A stretch of DNA of 64,000 nucleotides from Hygrocybe punicea (GCA_963556145.1 OY744461.1:186001-250000), one strand, 5' to 3'; positions 36,001 through 48,006 are shown, numbered from the stretch's first letter. Notes: generated from the sequence alone by a model not told the origin. Program-made: numbers and translations.

Positions 36001-36100
36001 NNNNNNNNNNNNNNNNNNNNNNNNNNNNNNNNNNNNNNNNNNNNNNNNNNNNNNNNNNNNNNNNNNNNNNNNNNNNNNNNNNNNNNNNNNNNNNNNNNNN
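36001..36100. other. assembly gap of 100 N at the palindrome centre
   Basis: The left contig ends CCAGGAAATG and the right contig begins AATGTGTTGTAGCC. The reverse complement of 36,207-36,229 reads straight through as GGAAATGTGTTGTAGCC, so the two ends overlap by AATG and the true gap is probably zero. The N run then marks a place the assembler could not cross. Confidence 0.8.
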
Positions 36101-36819
36101 AATGTGTTGTAGCCAACAAATAGTAAAGCTGTGAGTACGTGACTTGAATCCAAATAATTATGGGACTTTTGATTGACCAGCCAACAATGCAAAGTTCCAA
36201 ACAAATGTTGGCTACAACACATTTCCTGGAGTACTAAGTGCAAGGCACTTATTTTGACAATGATGTATGCTTCAACTAGTATTGCTAGAATTAATTTTAG
36301 ATTTTCTAGATGAGTACTTGCAAAGTTGGGTGTTTAAGGGTCCAATTTTGGCAGAGGGCTCAAATACATTGTTAATAGCTCTCTCTGTAGGATCAAATAA
36401 AATACAAAATTTATCCTACTTGTGGGTATGGTATACTTACATCTATGCAGAGCCTTACCCTGCCAATTGAGGTGTTATACAGCATGTAAGAGCATTAAGA
36501 AAATCCAGCCACCTGTACCAATATGGCAATTCAGCCCCGTTTAGGAAATCGGCAAACGCCGGTTGAAATTCTCGCGCGTGTTCAAGCCACGTCACTCTTC
36601 GTCTCGACCTCGATGGGCAAACGGTGCAGAAGGACACGATGCTAAGATTTCTTTTTATGTTTCTATGTTTACTCTACTAACTAATTCCACGTAGTTTTTA
36701 GGTCTTTTCCAGCAACGTCGCATCAGACGACCGCGACAAATACCACACCAACAGCAACGCCAGGATGGAGGCCAACGAAGCGACACCCATAACAGAATGA
36801 CACGGACGACGACTGTGAA

Positions 36820-38280
36820 CGCGATGGGGACGGGAACGGCCACGTGGACGAGAACCCGGACTGCAACAACAAGAACGGGGACCAGAACGACGACAACGGG
36901 GACAGGAACATCGACAATGGGGACCGGAACGAGGACAGCGGGGACAGCAACGAAGACAATGGGACCGGAATGACGACAATGGGGACAGCAACGAGAACCG
37001 GTACGACGGCAGCGGGAATGGCAACGAAGACAACGGGGACAGCAACGAGGACCGGTACGACGACAGCGGGGACAGCAACGATGACAACAGGGACCGGAAT
37101 GCTGACAATGGGGATGGCAACGAGGACCGGAACGAGGACAGCAGGGATGGCAAGGACGACAATGGGGACCGGAACGACGACAATGGGGATGGCAAGGACG
37201 ACTGGAACAATGATGGGGACAACAAGCATGGGGACGACAACGGCAAGGACGACAATGGCAAGGACGATAAGTACAAGGGGGACAAGGACGAGGACGAGGA
37301 CGAGTGCGAGGGCAGCGGGGGCAAGGACGATGAGGACGATGATGGGGACGATGAGGATGAGGATGACGAGGACAGCGAGGAACATGAGGATAACGAGGAG
37401 GATGAGGAGGACTACGGGAACAGGGACGGGGGCAATGGATGACAGACAACGAAGACGGTGAGGACAGCGAGGACAAGGACGGGGAGGAAATAGATGGCTC
37501 AAAGTCACCTCGCGACCCAGAGTCACCTCGCGACCATGCACCTTCGCGTCAATTGACGTGGGTGGGGTGTTCGTGAGGTTACCAGGGATGAATCGACAGC
37601 CAAGAGAACAATGGCAGCGGCAGCAGCAACAAACCCCCCCCCCCCCCACGGCAGCGGCAGTGGCAACAGCAGAAGCAACGGCAATGGCAGCTGTAGCAGC
37701 GGGACCTGGAATGGCAGCAGCAGCGGGGTTGGGAACGACAGCAGCAGTGGGACCGGGACTGAGAACGGCAGCAGCAGTAGGGGGTGGGAACAACAATGAC
37801 GAGAATGGGGACGGCAACAGCAGTGGGACCGGGAACAGCAGCAGCAGCGGGACCGGGACTGAGAACGGCAGCAGCAGCGGGGGGTGGGAACGACAACGAC
37901 GAGAACGGGGATGGCAACAGCATCAGGACTGGGAACGGCAGCAGCAGTGGGACCGGGAATGGCAGCAGCAGTGGGACCGGGAACGGCAACAGCAGCGGGA
38001 CCGGGAATGGCAGCAGCAGCAGGACCGGGGCCGGGAATGGTAGCAGCAGCTGCGGGGGTGGGAACGGCAGCGGCAGCAACAGAACAGGTGGGGGCCAATG
38101 GTAATGGCAAGGGGAACAGCAGCCGGAACCGGCAGCGACAACAGCAATGGCAAGGGGAGCAACTGCAGTGGCAATGGCAGTAATGGCATGGGCAGCAGCA
38201 ATGGCAACCAAACTGGCCCACTGGCACCGGCCATGGCAAGGGGAACAGCAGATGGGGTGGAGAACAAGTGATATGAGATG
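36820..38280. repeat. GC-rich minisatellite block, right arm
   Basis: This is the mirror image of 33,940-35,400 with essentially the same length and order. Long ORFs on both strands are low-complexity by-products and are not called. Confidence 0.7.
37524..37580. repeat. 57-bp palindromic module, right-arm copy
   Basis: This is the mirror of 34,640-34,696, with the central CGTCAATTGACG at 37,547-37,558. Confidence 0.75.
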
Positions 38281-39526
38281 AGGGTGGGGGAATCCCCCCA
38301 CCATCCTTATTTTATTTTGTACCTATGTAGAATACATAAATGACTTTCCACTTACCTGGCCTGAATGTCAGAACACGTGTATCACATGATGATCAACAAA
38401 GCGCGTATCTACATGTGACATGTCACATGGGTGATGTCACATCTGGGCGCCCAGACGTGACATTCTATATTGTGACACATGTGTGACCATCAAAACAACG
38501 CGTTGGGTCACATGAACAAATAACTACAAGACCAAATAACTACAAGCCCATCAAACGCGGTTGAAAATTTCTTCTTACCTCACCACCACCACTGCCACCT
38601 TTGATAACACTACAGGATCTTTGGCTGTTGTACCGGGCAACAACCAGAGATTCTGGAGTGTTATTGGCATGACAGGTATGTGATTTCCTTTGGATTTGCT
38701 GTTTAGTTCACAGGGCTACATTTACTGTTGCTTTTTCCGGAGTCAGGTATTGTCTTTGTCATGTTTGCATTCAGATAAGGGATTTCTGTTAGCTGATTAC
38801 TAACAATACTCTTTTCAAGGATTACCTTTTAGTGAATATTGTGGTATCTCTGCATGCCCAACCGTCGGTGGTGGGTCCTCAGCAATGAGCGCTTGCCACC
38901 ATGGGTCTTCGATTAGGAATTCAGGGAGGGTGAATACACCTGAGTTCCTGGCTAGGCAACCTACTTGTAGCGGGCCTGGTGGCATTGACAAGAATTTATT
39001 GGGTAAGTCTCATTTTCATTATTAATCCTTGTATTATTGACATTGTATCAACAGGTGATGTGTTTTACTTGTCTCAATTTCTTGTATTGTGTTTCGTTTG
39101 TATTTTCATGGTTTGTTTGTTTTGTGTTGGCAAAAATTTTGACATTACTTCTCTTGTCAATCAGTCTTGATCAAGAAGGAGAAGAGCTCCTCCTTCGAGA
39201 TTGAGACTGAATGACTTTTCTTTGCAACTGTATTTTCTTCATAGTGTTCTTTTCACACTGAAATGTGTGATTTCACATTGTTGTACTTCAGTGGATGTAA
39301 TATAAATCACTGTGGGCCTATTTATTGATTTCTATCGGTGGTAACCCTAACCCTAAGTCACTGGGAGGAAGTTTAGAGGTGCACGAATATAATATTCAGA
39401 TATCTTCTCAAGATGAAAATATGTGAGTACATTACTTGATTGAACCAGCCACTTTTCATGTAATTGGTTGTTGTGAAATTGGAGCATGTGACCAGACAAG
39501 ATAAATCTCTCAGATTGCTAGTCATA

Positions 39527-41171
39527 TGTTACATTTTTCAACTCCGCAACTCCGATTCCGACTCCACTACCCACGATGACGATTCCACTTCACCATACCT
39601 TCCTTTTTCGTTCCCCTTTACCTTTTGTCTTCTTTTGGACATTGTTGTTTATTCTTGTCCTTGTTCTCTTTTCTTCCTTTCTTCTTCTAGAACAATCCAG
39701 ACCGACCATGGACATATCCACGTGACCTCGTTGTACCCGAATAGTCTCCTTGCCGACGGATGTCACCGACATTGTCTTTTCCCTTCGATATCTTGTTTAC
39801 GCTATCCCACGACAAACCGATCACAATGGCTGTACTCCCGACACAGCTCATTACTGTAATTGTTATTGGCAGCATTGCCATCACCTTCCTGATCGGTTTC
39901 TACTTTGTTATGATCTATCTTTGGCATCGGCATCAAAACCCTTCCACCATTGATACTTCTGACTTCCACCTCAACAATATCTCGACACGTAATTGACAAT
40001 TGCCATTCCCGGATATATGGTTTCCACTTTCGTATTCTGTGCCTACCATTATCCTCCCTGACGATCCGACGACATTCCTCACCTGCACGCATGCTCTGGA
40101 CAATCCTCGATCACGGGACATTTCACTGTTCTCTCTAATCCGACCATTGCCGAAGCACATTCTTTTGGACTTCGACCACAGACCATACGACTTCCCAAAC
40201 AGTGAACCAACCCTTATCGCATATTGTTCGCACGACACCGCTTCAATGCAGTACCCGATGACTTGTTCCCACAGCTTGTCACTCGTGCCATGACTCGAAA
40301 CCTGGACCCACATTCATTTAACCTTTTCCATCTATAACCTTGATATCTCCCACACTCGTTTACAATGATACCCTTTCTTGGACGAATACCGACATCAAGT
40401 GGACCTTCTTGTTCCACAAACAGGACAAGACACCGCTCCTCGATATGTCATCAACAGACATCGTCATCTGGTACAGCTTATGCTGTTCATATGTCTGACC
40501 TCGACTAGCCCATTGTCCCAGTTGGTTTTTTCCTCTATACATTCCTTCATTTTCTTTCATACCAACCTTGCCGCTATATCCATGCTACCTCAAGACATTC
40601 TCATTGCCAACCCCACACTGGACGATACCCATCTTTGACCCGACCGTGCAACGCATTTGCCAAACTGCACACTTGCCTGTCACAGCAAGTGTAGACCCCG
40701 AATTGGCAATTCTGCTTGTCACATGATCCGATGACAAATCATCCGAGTCATCCGGACCTCTTCTATCCTCAATGACACCCGGGCCTCCAGTTGGATCGCG
40801 AGAACATCGACATGAGGACACCTCATGTACGCCTCATGGTGAACACATGGTAGAGTTGGACATGTTGTGGCTTCATGGTTGTATTCCTATTTACCTCCCC
40901 TCAAGACCAGCCACTATATGTACTGTTCTTGTTGTTGGTTCGGACTTTTTCTTCTTTTCCTTTCCTTACGTTTAGTCTGGTTCTTGGGGCAGACTCATCT
41001 TGTTTTGGGTAATCCCCACGGCTCGCAATGACATTAGACCTTGACCCCCCCCTTCTTAGCAGTGTTGTCTTAGCTGTAAGCAACAATGAAAGCTGCTGTT
41101 CTCCCCTCTGGAAGCCGATCCCCTGTTAAGTTGATTGTTGCCGGAGCCCGCTGCAGAAGCGATCCGTAACA
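39527..41171. mobile_element. solo LTR, copy 2 (1,645 bp), 5-bp TSD TCATA
   Basis: It has the same TGTTAC...GTAACA ends and closely similar sequence to 22,157-23,783. It is flanked by TCATA at 39,522-39,526 and 41,172-41,176. The left arm of the palindrome supplies the empty site: its mirror sequence reads GCTAGTCATACCTATTGG without the insert and with a single TCATA. Confidence 0.92.
39826..39996 (+). CDS. small membrane-type ORF inside solo LTR copy 2
   Basis: This is a 56-codon counterpart of the ORF at 22,445-22,609. The hydrophobic core IAITFLIGFY is identical, the flanks are changed conservatively, and two codons are inserted in frame. The end ISTRN-stop is shared. Confidence 0.3.
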   Translation: MAVLPTQLITVIVIGSIAITFLIGFYFVMIYLWHRHQNPSTIDTSDFHLNNISTRN

Positions 41172-41289
41172 TCATACCTATTGGCTAGGTGAAATGACCA
41201 CCCACCTCTGTGAAAACCAGCTTGTGCTGGCTGAGCAAATTTTTTCTGGTAAAAACATATTCCCACAAGATGCTGTTCCATGGTAGGCC

Positions 41290-41998
41290 AAACACTATTA
41301 GTTGACTAGCCAACGTACCCATTGCTGTTGATCAACCCATGCTAACTGGCCAGCCAATGCATCAGCCAACCCATCTCTGCTGGTCAACCACATTTCTCTG
41401 CTAGTCAGCCAACCAATGCCTGATGGCCAGGTAAAATATCCCTGCTTGTATGCCAGCCCATGCCTGATAGGGAGCCAATATAGGCTGAAGGGTTGGCGAA
41501 CCCATGCTTGATGGCAAGCCCATATATGCCAGTGGGTTGGCCAACCCATGCCTGATGGCCAGCTAAAATATGGCAGTGGGTCAGCCAACCCATTCTAGAT
41601 GGCCAGCCAACATATGGCAGTGGGTCGGCCAACCCATGCCTAATGGCCAGCCAATATATCCAGGTGTGTCGGCCAACCCATGTCTAATGGCCAGCCAATA
41701 TATCCAGTTGGGTCGGCCAACCCATGCTGGATGGCCAGCCAAAATATCCCTATGGTCGGCCAACCCATGCCTGGTGGCCAGCCAATATATGGCAGATGGT
41801 CGGCCAACCCATGTCTGATGGCAAGCTGAAACCCCCACCCAGTTCGGCAAAATATCCACTGGTTGGCCAACCCACTTGGGGTGGCCAGCTGTATGCCTCG
41901 GCCAAGCCATCTGCCTTGGGAAAAGATATTGGTTGGCCGAGGTCGGCTGGCCCACTTCAAGTGGGAATTGTCCATCTCGGCTGACCCATGTTTCATGG
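41290..41998. repeat. 44-bp tandem repeat, right arm
   Basis: This is the inverted counterpart of 31,742-32,560. From the LTR insertion point to the outer landmark CCATGAAA the right arm is about 135 bases shorter than the left, which equals three units. Confidence 0.9.
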
Positions 41999-42060
41999 AA
42001 ACAATATGCTGTAAGGTGTGGCTATGAATCATGACAAATTTATTAAACAGCCAGCACCAG

Positions 42061-43540
42061 ACACATGAACATCGATTATTCGATATGCAATGCTCTCAAC
42101 AGGCTGTGCCACAGTGGTATTACAGAAGCACTTGTGGAATATGATATTGTCTGCAGTTGGCTCATCAATTTTGCTAAAAGGGTTTCTGATTCTGACCACC
42201 TCACTCTCCCTGAGGCGCTCAAGATCATTGGGGCTGTGGGCAAGTTTCATCTTGGTGCACATGTTGCCAAGTGTTTTGCCCTGTTCAGTTTCAACTTCGT
42301 TCATGGGGCCGGTCAGCAGGATGGCAAAATGTTGGAGACACTCTGGGCTATCATCAACAAGATTGCCAGTGCTATTTGTTTCATGTCAAAATCCCAATGA
42401 CATGAGATCCTGGATGACCTCATGAGGGATTCCAATTGGAAGAAGTTGGTAGGAATGGGTACGTAATTCACAGGCATATCATCAATACATATCATCACCA
42501 TAGCCCTCCCAAAGTTCGGTCTTTGTTGAAATGGTATGATAAAGCGGTGGATGAAACCCAGGAAATGAAAGCAGCCTTTGAGGAGCTTTGTGAAACAGTA
42601 GATGAGCAAGTTCTGGAGCAGTAGAAAGAAGAGGAACAAAATGCAATGGTTTTACGTGGTGAACATTTGAGGGTATATGACATCAAAATGGAGAAAGGTT
42701 CGTCTTATAAAGGGTGGGTAATTTGGACACGGTAATGATGTTTCACCAGCACCATCGCAGGCTGAGATCAGGTTGAGACTGACCACAGGGAACCCCAAAG
42801 ATGTGATGGCCGGCAGGGTGACGATATTAAATCAAGGAATAAACATAGAACAAGCACAGTAGGAACTATCCTCATCCTCGTCATTCGTCTCTTTGATATA
42901 TTTTTATCCTACATGACTACCCTCAAAACAATGGCTCGTACTGTTCATAAAACTGCCAGTTTCACAGAAAGGGCAAACCTGGAGGATCGTCAAAATAGGC
43001 TTCAGTCTCGAATCCATTCGTTCCACAGAAAAATGCATGGAATACTGGGTGAACAAGTGGATGACTGTAATTTGGTGAATTGTGAATTGGATGCTGATGA
43101 TTGGATCATGGATTTGGATGAGGAGGGTGAGGTAGATGAAGAAGATGATGACAATGTCACAGAATGGCCTGAAAACTGTCGACTTACAATGCCTTCTACC
43201 TTGGGAATCGAGGAATGTGCTCAGCTGGGTTTGGAAAATTTGGCTGCTCAGGAGGTGGAACTCAGGGTGGGGCAAGCAAACAACTGTTTGGAAAATTTGA
43301 GGATAACACTGGGTGAGAAAATGGTAATCTTTCAAATCTCTGTCTGTGGAGCAAATAGTCAGAAGAAGAAGACTCGAGCATGGGATGATGTGCATGCTGT
43401 TCAGCAAAAGGTTGGCAAATATGCAACAAGCTACAGGCAGGCTCATCGGGCATTGGTCAATCTAGAGGGAATCACCGACAAAATTCTCGAATTCATCCAA
43501 TCTCGCAGGTTCTTCACCAACCTCCATGGCACCCTCTGAT
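42061..43540 (+). pseudogene. KDZ transposase, right half, C-terminally truncated
   Basis: The frame opens MNIDYSICNALNRL and continues ALVEYDIVCSWLINFAKR, KIIGAVGKFHLGAHVAKCF, FVHGAGQQDGKMLETLW, then MRDSNWKKLV, an intron, LLKWYDKAVDETQEMKAAF, an intron, and APSQAEIRLRL. After an unresolved junction come RQNRLQSRIHSFHRKMHG, an acidic stretch, and ARRAL-type YRQAHRALVNLEG. This is the KDZ order up to the C-terminal helical region; the final WIW-containing part is absent. There is a TGA at 42,398 and a TAG at 42,622. With the left half at 31,578-31,692 it forms one gene split by the palindrome. Confidence 0.85.
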
Positions 43541-43803
43541 AATAGTTGCCGTGCCCTCCCTGTCTTCTCTGGTTATATTTTATTAGTCTGTTGTACTGTA
43601 AACAAGGTGAATGAAATTGCACACACTTGCAAGTTTGTCTGCCTGTTCTTGGTCTAGAGAAATTCGAGCACATCGGATGTCTTGTAGACATGCACTCATT
43701 GAGGATGGCCCCTTGTCTGTTAGTACTGTCATTTTGACTCGGCTTGAAGTTGCACGGCAACCCATTTTACACATCTGATTGGACAGGTCAGAAATGAGGT
43801 CCA

Positions 43804-45555
43804 GTGAAGAAAGGGTGTGTGGTTATTATGTTGCTTACATTAATGATTTGCAGGAAATGCCTTGCAAAATACAGGTTGGTGTGGATGTGTAGAAATGTAG
43901 AAAAACCAACTTTGCGAAATGCAAAGCGGTGGCACAAGGTTGTGGGTCCGTCAAATTTCCGTCAATATGTGTTACTCAGCTTTGTAGCGACTCTTGTTCA
44001 AAGTTCCAAACTGCACACAAGCACTCACATTTTCTCCAAGTCCCTCTTCTCAATACCAATCATGCAACTTGTTGGTACTCACGAGAAATCTTATTCTTCA
44101 TTTCCAACATCCTCAGCTATATCTGATGCGCATTGCAAAACTCTTGATTACCTTGACCTTGCTCGTGACACCTCATCCACTGTGAGTTGGGCTATTTTCT
44201 TTTCAATCATAATTTTCAATTGTAAACTATCATTGCAGATTATTTCATTCAATCTCTCATTGACAGGCCGTATCATAGTAGAAAAAAGTCATTTGGGAGT
44301 GCCAGCAAACCCTCCCATCGAAATCATGACATCCGCATTGAACTTCCTCCTTCAAAATCCCCAAGCCAAGCAACTGGTTGGTTTCGTGGAGGATCTGTTC
44401 CATGAGCAAGTGGTTCTACAAGTTCGAGACACCATGTATCCAATGGTCTGGGATACCATTCCTCTCCCCACTGCCCTGGAGGTTTCCAGTTCTTCACGTA
44501 AGGCTTGTCAAATCGGACGCAATAAAATATTTACTGACCAAACAATATTTCTAGCTGTTCAAAGTTGGCCCCAGTTGCCAGAGTCAATAGCCCATCATTC
44601 TACCATTTCCGAATCATCATTTGATATCTGGGAAAACATGGTTACATTGAACGTAGAGGACTATGAGACCATACTGATGCTAGGTTTTCCAGTTGGTCCA
44701 ACGTCATCTCAGGCTCCTGCCACTGGCTCAGTTGCTGAAGATTTTGCACCGTCTAACATTGCTCTCTCGTCCCCTCCCATCTGCCTACCATTATCACTGA
44801 TTATTCATTCACCTACAGATGAAATTTCATCCTCAATTCCTCCTCACCTCTTCCGAGCCTTCCATCCTCCTGTATCAGGAGCCATGGCTATCGGTCATAG
44901 TGCCTTGTCATCACAACAGCCCATGCCGATGAATTCTGCCAGTGCTCCGTCTACTGACATTTCTCCTCACACAGCTACACAATCTCCTCGTTTCCAGTCA
45001 TGGAATCCCATCACATCTGCAGCCCATCTCTCTCTCACAGCAGTAGGGTGTCCGAGTAACGTTCTTTCCACCAATTCGGCTTGGATGCACAGAGGTGGAA
45101 CTCAAAATGAAAGCACCACCCGTTCACTACCCGGGGCTCGGAGCTCTAGTTCTACTCCACCTTTGATGCTGTCTCGACAACATGAAGCTGCCTTGGTTCG
45201 TTTTGCTGGAATTACAGTAGGATTGGGGCTGTGTGATAGTGAATGTATGGCACCTTCCCAAGCAAACATGGTGCATGATCTCCATGGCTCTCCCCCTCCT
45301 TATGTCCCTGTTGACATGCCCTTGTCCGCCGCCACTGTGATGGCATCAACTGATACCAAGGATACACTTCCATCCTCATCTTCTCATCCTTCATACTCCC
45401 GATCCCCCGCAGTCTCTCATGACACAAACTCAAATTTCGGAGTTGTTTTAGAGACAATTATATGCAACCTCGATAACTTTCCAGATCAAAGTGCACTGCG
45501 TCTTGTGATTCACCGTTGTCTTTCCCTTCATCCAGGATGTCAAAGAGCTGATTGA
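43804..45555 (+). CDS. hypothetical Ser/Pro-rich protein with a long open frame
   Basis: The open frame covers 583 codons. From about 44,265 it looks like real coding sequence: VEKSHLGVPANPPIEIMT, FVEDLFHEQVVLQVRDTM, NVEDYETILMLGFPV, then a long Ser/Pro/Thr-rich low-complexity region and a final FGVVLETIICNLDNFPDQ block up to the stop. The first 150 codons probably include an intron (about 44,180-44,240 has splice-like borders), so the true start is unsure. No recognised domain. It follows the truncated KDZ gene and precedes another hypothetical gene on the same strand. Confidence 0.5.
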   Translation: MKKGCVVIMLLTLMICRKCLAKYRLVWMCRNVEKPTLRNAKRWHKVVGPSNFRQYVLLSFVATLVQSSKLHTSTHIFSKSLFSIPIMQLVGTHEKSYSSFPTSSAISDAHCKTLDYLDLARDTSSTVSWAIFFSIIIFNCKLSLQIISFNLSLTGRIIVEKSHLGVPANPPIEIMTSALNFLLQNPQAKQLVGFVEDLFHEQVVLQVRDTMYPMVWDTIPLPTALEVSSSSRKACQIGRNKIFTDQTIFLAVQSWPQLPESIAHHSTISESSFDIWENMVTLNVEDYETILMLGFPVGPTSSQAPATGSVAEDFAPSNIALSSPPICLPLSLIIHSPTDEISSSIPPHLFRAFHPPVSGAMAIGHSALSSQQPMPMNSASAPSTDISPHTATQSPRFQSWNPITSAAHLSLTAVGCPSNVLSTNSAWMHRGGTQNESTTRSLPGARSSSSTPPLMLSRQHEAALVRFAGITVGLGLCDSECMAPSQANMVHDLHGSPPPYVPVDMPLSAATVMASTDTKDTLPSSSSHPSYSRSPAVSHDTNSNFGVVLETIICNLDNFPDQSALRLVIHRCLSLHPGCQRAD

Positions 45556-45883
45556 GGGATGGCTCTCACAAGGTGTGGGTTATCCGAGGCTAATATTGTG
45601 CAAATCCTCCAGGCTATGCATGCAGCCTCCGGTGATTTTTTGTAGGTGGTTATGTCTTTTGTACATGTTCACCCACATATTCTGGATCTTGACTTTTGCA
45701 TGTATTCACCCTGTATATTCTGGATCTTGACTTTCATACATGTTCACCGTACATATTCTGGATCTTGTTTTTTGACGTCAACAATTTATTATCATTCCAT
45801 CCTCCTGGTACTAGTACCACATGAGGGTTTCAATAATTTGTTTACCATTTGTTTTCCGTGTAAAATTCCTGTTATCATCCAAC

Positions 45884-47293
45884 ATGGCACGCATGATGCA
45901 TTTGAAGAAAATTCGGCCCAAGCTCACAGACTCCCAGAAGATTGCACGGCGCAAAAAAATTGATGATTTGACAAGTGCAATTGACAGTGCTCGCAATGCA
46001 TACCAGCAGGAAGTCTCAATGATATCACAGCAGTTTGGCAGGTGATTGACTTCTTCATATTAATTGGTACATACTTGAACATCACTAGGTCAACCAAATG
46101 GACAAGATGCCAGCTTTTTCTTGGGTGCAAGCAGCGGCGAGGAAGCCCCTGGAACGCCTACGTGAGAGGAAAGTTGAAGGAGGCAAATGAAGGTACATAC
46201 ACATCATTGACTACCTTCCAAATAAGTCTAAGACAATTGAAATCGCACATTAAATTTACATCACAGGAAAACCAGTAGGAGAACGTTACCGACTGACCGC
46301 ATTTATAGAAGAGTTTGGTAGCACCCTTCAAAGTGAATACAAGAAACTCTCGGCTGCTGAGTTGGATTTGTTGGTAAAAGAAATTACTGCAGTTCGAGAT
46401 GAGAGAGCATGCGTTACTGTTGTGAACCCCAAGGCACTGCTTCGCAAAGTGGATTCAGATTTCACCAACATGCAAAACCAGGTCAGTGCAATCAATACCG
46501 TACCATTGGTCCAATCCTTCCTAATAAAGGCTGTGCTCTAGTGGACAGGTCTTTGCATGCGTACTGGTATTGAAGGGTTTTATATTGCAGTCCAGGGAAG
46601 CCTTGAAGATTTTCATGAGCCGAAGACATTCTTTTCACAGAAAGGCCTTCAATTTGTCAAAGAAGTCTTGAAAATTGAACCACAGGAATTAGCACTCAAA
46701 CTGGAGGTGTTGACTGTCAGTGGACTGGGTATGTGACAAGCTGGCTCTTTGTGATGAAACTGATGGTTGTAATATCAGATAAGGCTCCCGAGCCATCAGG
46801 AAAATACTCATGATCAAAGTTGATCAGTGAATGTTGTGTAAACATCCAGGAAAACTTAGGTAAAACCCACCTCTCTCCCTATATAAACCATTGACAGAAA
46901 CACACAGACGATATCCTATGCCGCTTGCACAAAATCACAAAGACCGTCCCAATGAACTATGAGAATTATGAGGGAAAGATTGTGGAGAAATATGGAGTCG
47001 CACTAAAGGGGTGGCCAAGTGGTGAAGTCCAGAATCCCGCTAAGCTTGGGGGGACACAAGCAGTCCGGAAGTTGCTCAACGCCCTCAAGTCTGAAGAATG
47101 CTGCTGGTATGAGATGACAAGGGAGGAAGCGGCTGCAAGGAGGGCATCAAATGCGCAACGAGAAGCCAGGGGCGAGATCGTGTACAAATCAAGGAAATCC
47201 CAACACATGGCAAAGAAGACAACAAAGAAAAGCATTGAAATGATATTCTCGGAGTCCTCGAGTGACGATGATGAGGATTCAGATGAAAACTAG
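45884..47293 (+). CDS. basidiomycete-type hypothetical gene with WNAY and GWP motifs, apparently intact
   Basis: The ATG at 45,884 (MARMMHLKKIRPKLTDS) is followed by several short GT-AG introns. Readable exons are SPWNAYVRGKLKEANE, GERYRLTAFIEEFGSTLQ, WTGLCMRTGIEGFYIAVQ, FFSQKGLQFVKEVLKIE, MNYENYEGKIVEKYGVALK, GWPSGEVQNPAKLGG and a basic, then acidic Ser/Asp-rich tail ending in DEN. The WNAY-x-KLKE-x-NE block and the NYxxY...GWP block form a familiar but unnamed basidiomycete architecture often found next to transposons. The basic/acidic tail suggests a nuclear protein. I saw no in-frame stop, in contrast to most genes here. Confidence 0.6.
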
Positions 47294-47655
47294 ATCATCA
47301 GCTACCTTCAAGCGCTTCTTGCATGACTATATGCACACTTGAATGAGCATTTTATGTCTACAAATATGATTCATGCAGAAAAAACTGTGTTACCTATAGA
47401 ATTGAGGGAAAACGCGAGCTCATCATTGGCAATGATGAGCTCAACAATTGATGTGACATCAGACCCTGAGATCAATGCCCAATTGCCTTATCTGGGCCAC
47501 AGCGTGTATCTAATCACAGATGGTGGAATACTCCAAGATGTGGGGCCCATAAACCTCTCAAGTCTATGCTGAACACTGACCTCAACACTGAACACCCCCC
47601 CAGCAGGCAAAGCTGCCTAGTTAGTAACATAACAGGGACCTTGATATATTACTAA

Positions 47656-48006
47656 TTAGTAAGGTTGGCGGTGACACAGAGGTGAAAAACTCACTTGTTC
47701 CATCTCGAGCTTGTTTAAAGGAGAAATTACTAGAACCTTTTTATTTTTCATCCTGTCCAAGAGCAGTGGCATAACAAATGGCATTGTTTTATCTGCACTG
47801 GTCCCTGCAATAACAATACAATCAATTCCCAGTAGTAATGCTTCCGTTACATCGATCTGCCATTGATGGGGAATTTTGCCAGGGCAGACCTGTCTGAATT
47901 TGTCGTTGATGGCATTCCGTGTTATTTCCGAGTCATATTTCTGAGAAAGAAATGCTGCGGAACGTTCGGCCTCGAGGATGGAAGTTGTCCCACCATCGGA
48001 ATCCAT
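47656..48006 (-). pseudogene. RecQ/DEAD-type helicase N-terminal fragment with altered Walker A
   Basis: The sequence reads FRQVCPGKIPHQWQIDVTEA, LLLGIDCIVIAGTSADKTMP, FVMPLLLD and KKVLVISPLNKLEMEQ. It aligns by eye with basidiomycete RecQ-like helicases (WQLxVxxAIL-x-GxDxIxIAGTGAGKTLPFVMPLL...ISPLNELExDQ). The Walker A motif GTGAGKT is changed to GTSADKT. The rest of the helicase is missing. It lies tail-to-tail with the gene ending at 47,293. Confidence 0.6.

Larger units (their letters stand above)
31693..42060. mobile_element. giant inverted repeat (foldback-like insertion) inside a KDZ gene
   Basis: The left arm runs from about 31,715 to 36,000 and the right arm from about 36,206 to 42,040. 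Matching points sum to 72,220-72,221 over more than 3 kb (35,991 pairs with 36,229; 32,701 with 39,520), so the arms are collinear with almost no indels between the solo LTR site and the centre. The arms meet at an 87-base spacer (36,119-36,205). Outer parts are 44-bp tandem repeats, as in foldback elements; inner parts are GC-rich minisatellites. Differences: a solo LTR in the right arm only, and about three more 44-bp units on the left. Exact ends and a target duplication are not resolved. Confidence 0.8.

Noticed and set aside
31693..42060. Palindrome as a simple head-to-head join of two haplotypes
   Set aside because: The outer flanks are two halves of one KDZ gene, not mirror images. Misassembly inside the structure is still possible.
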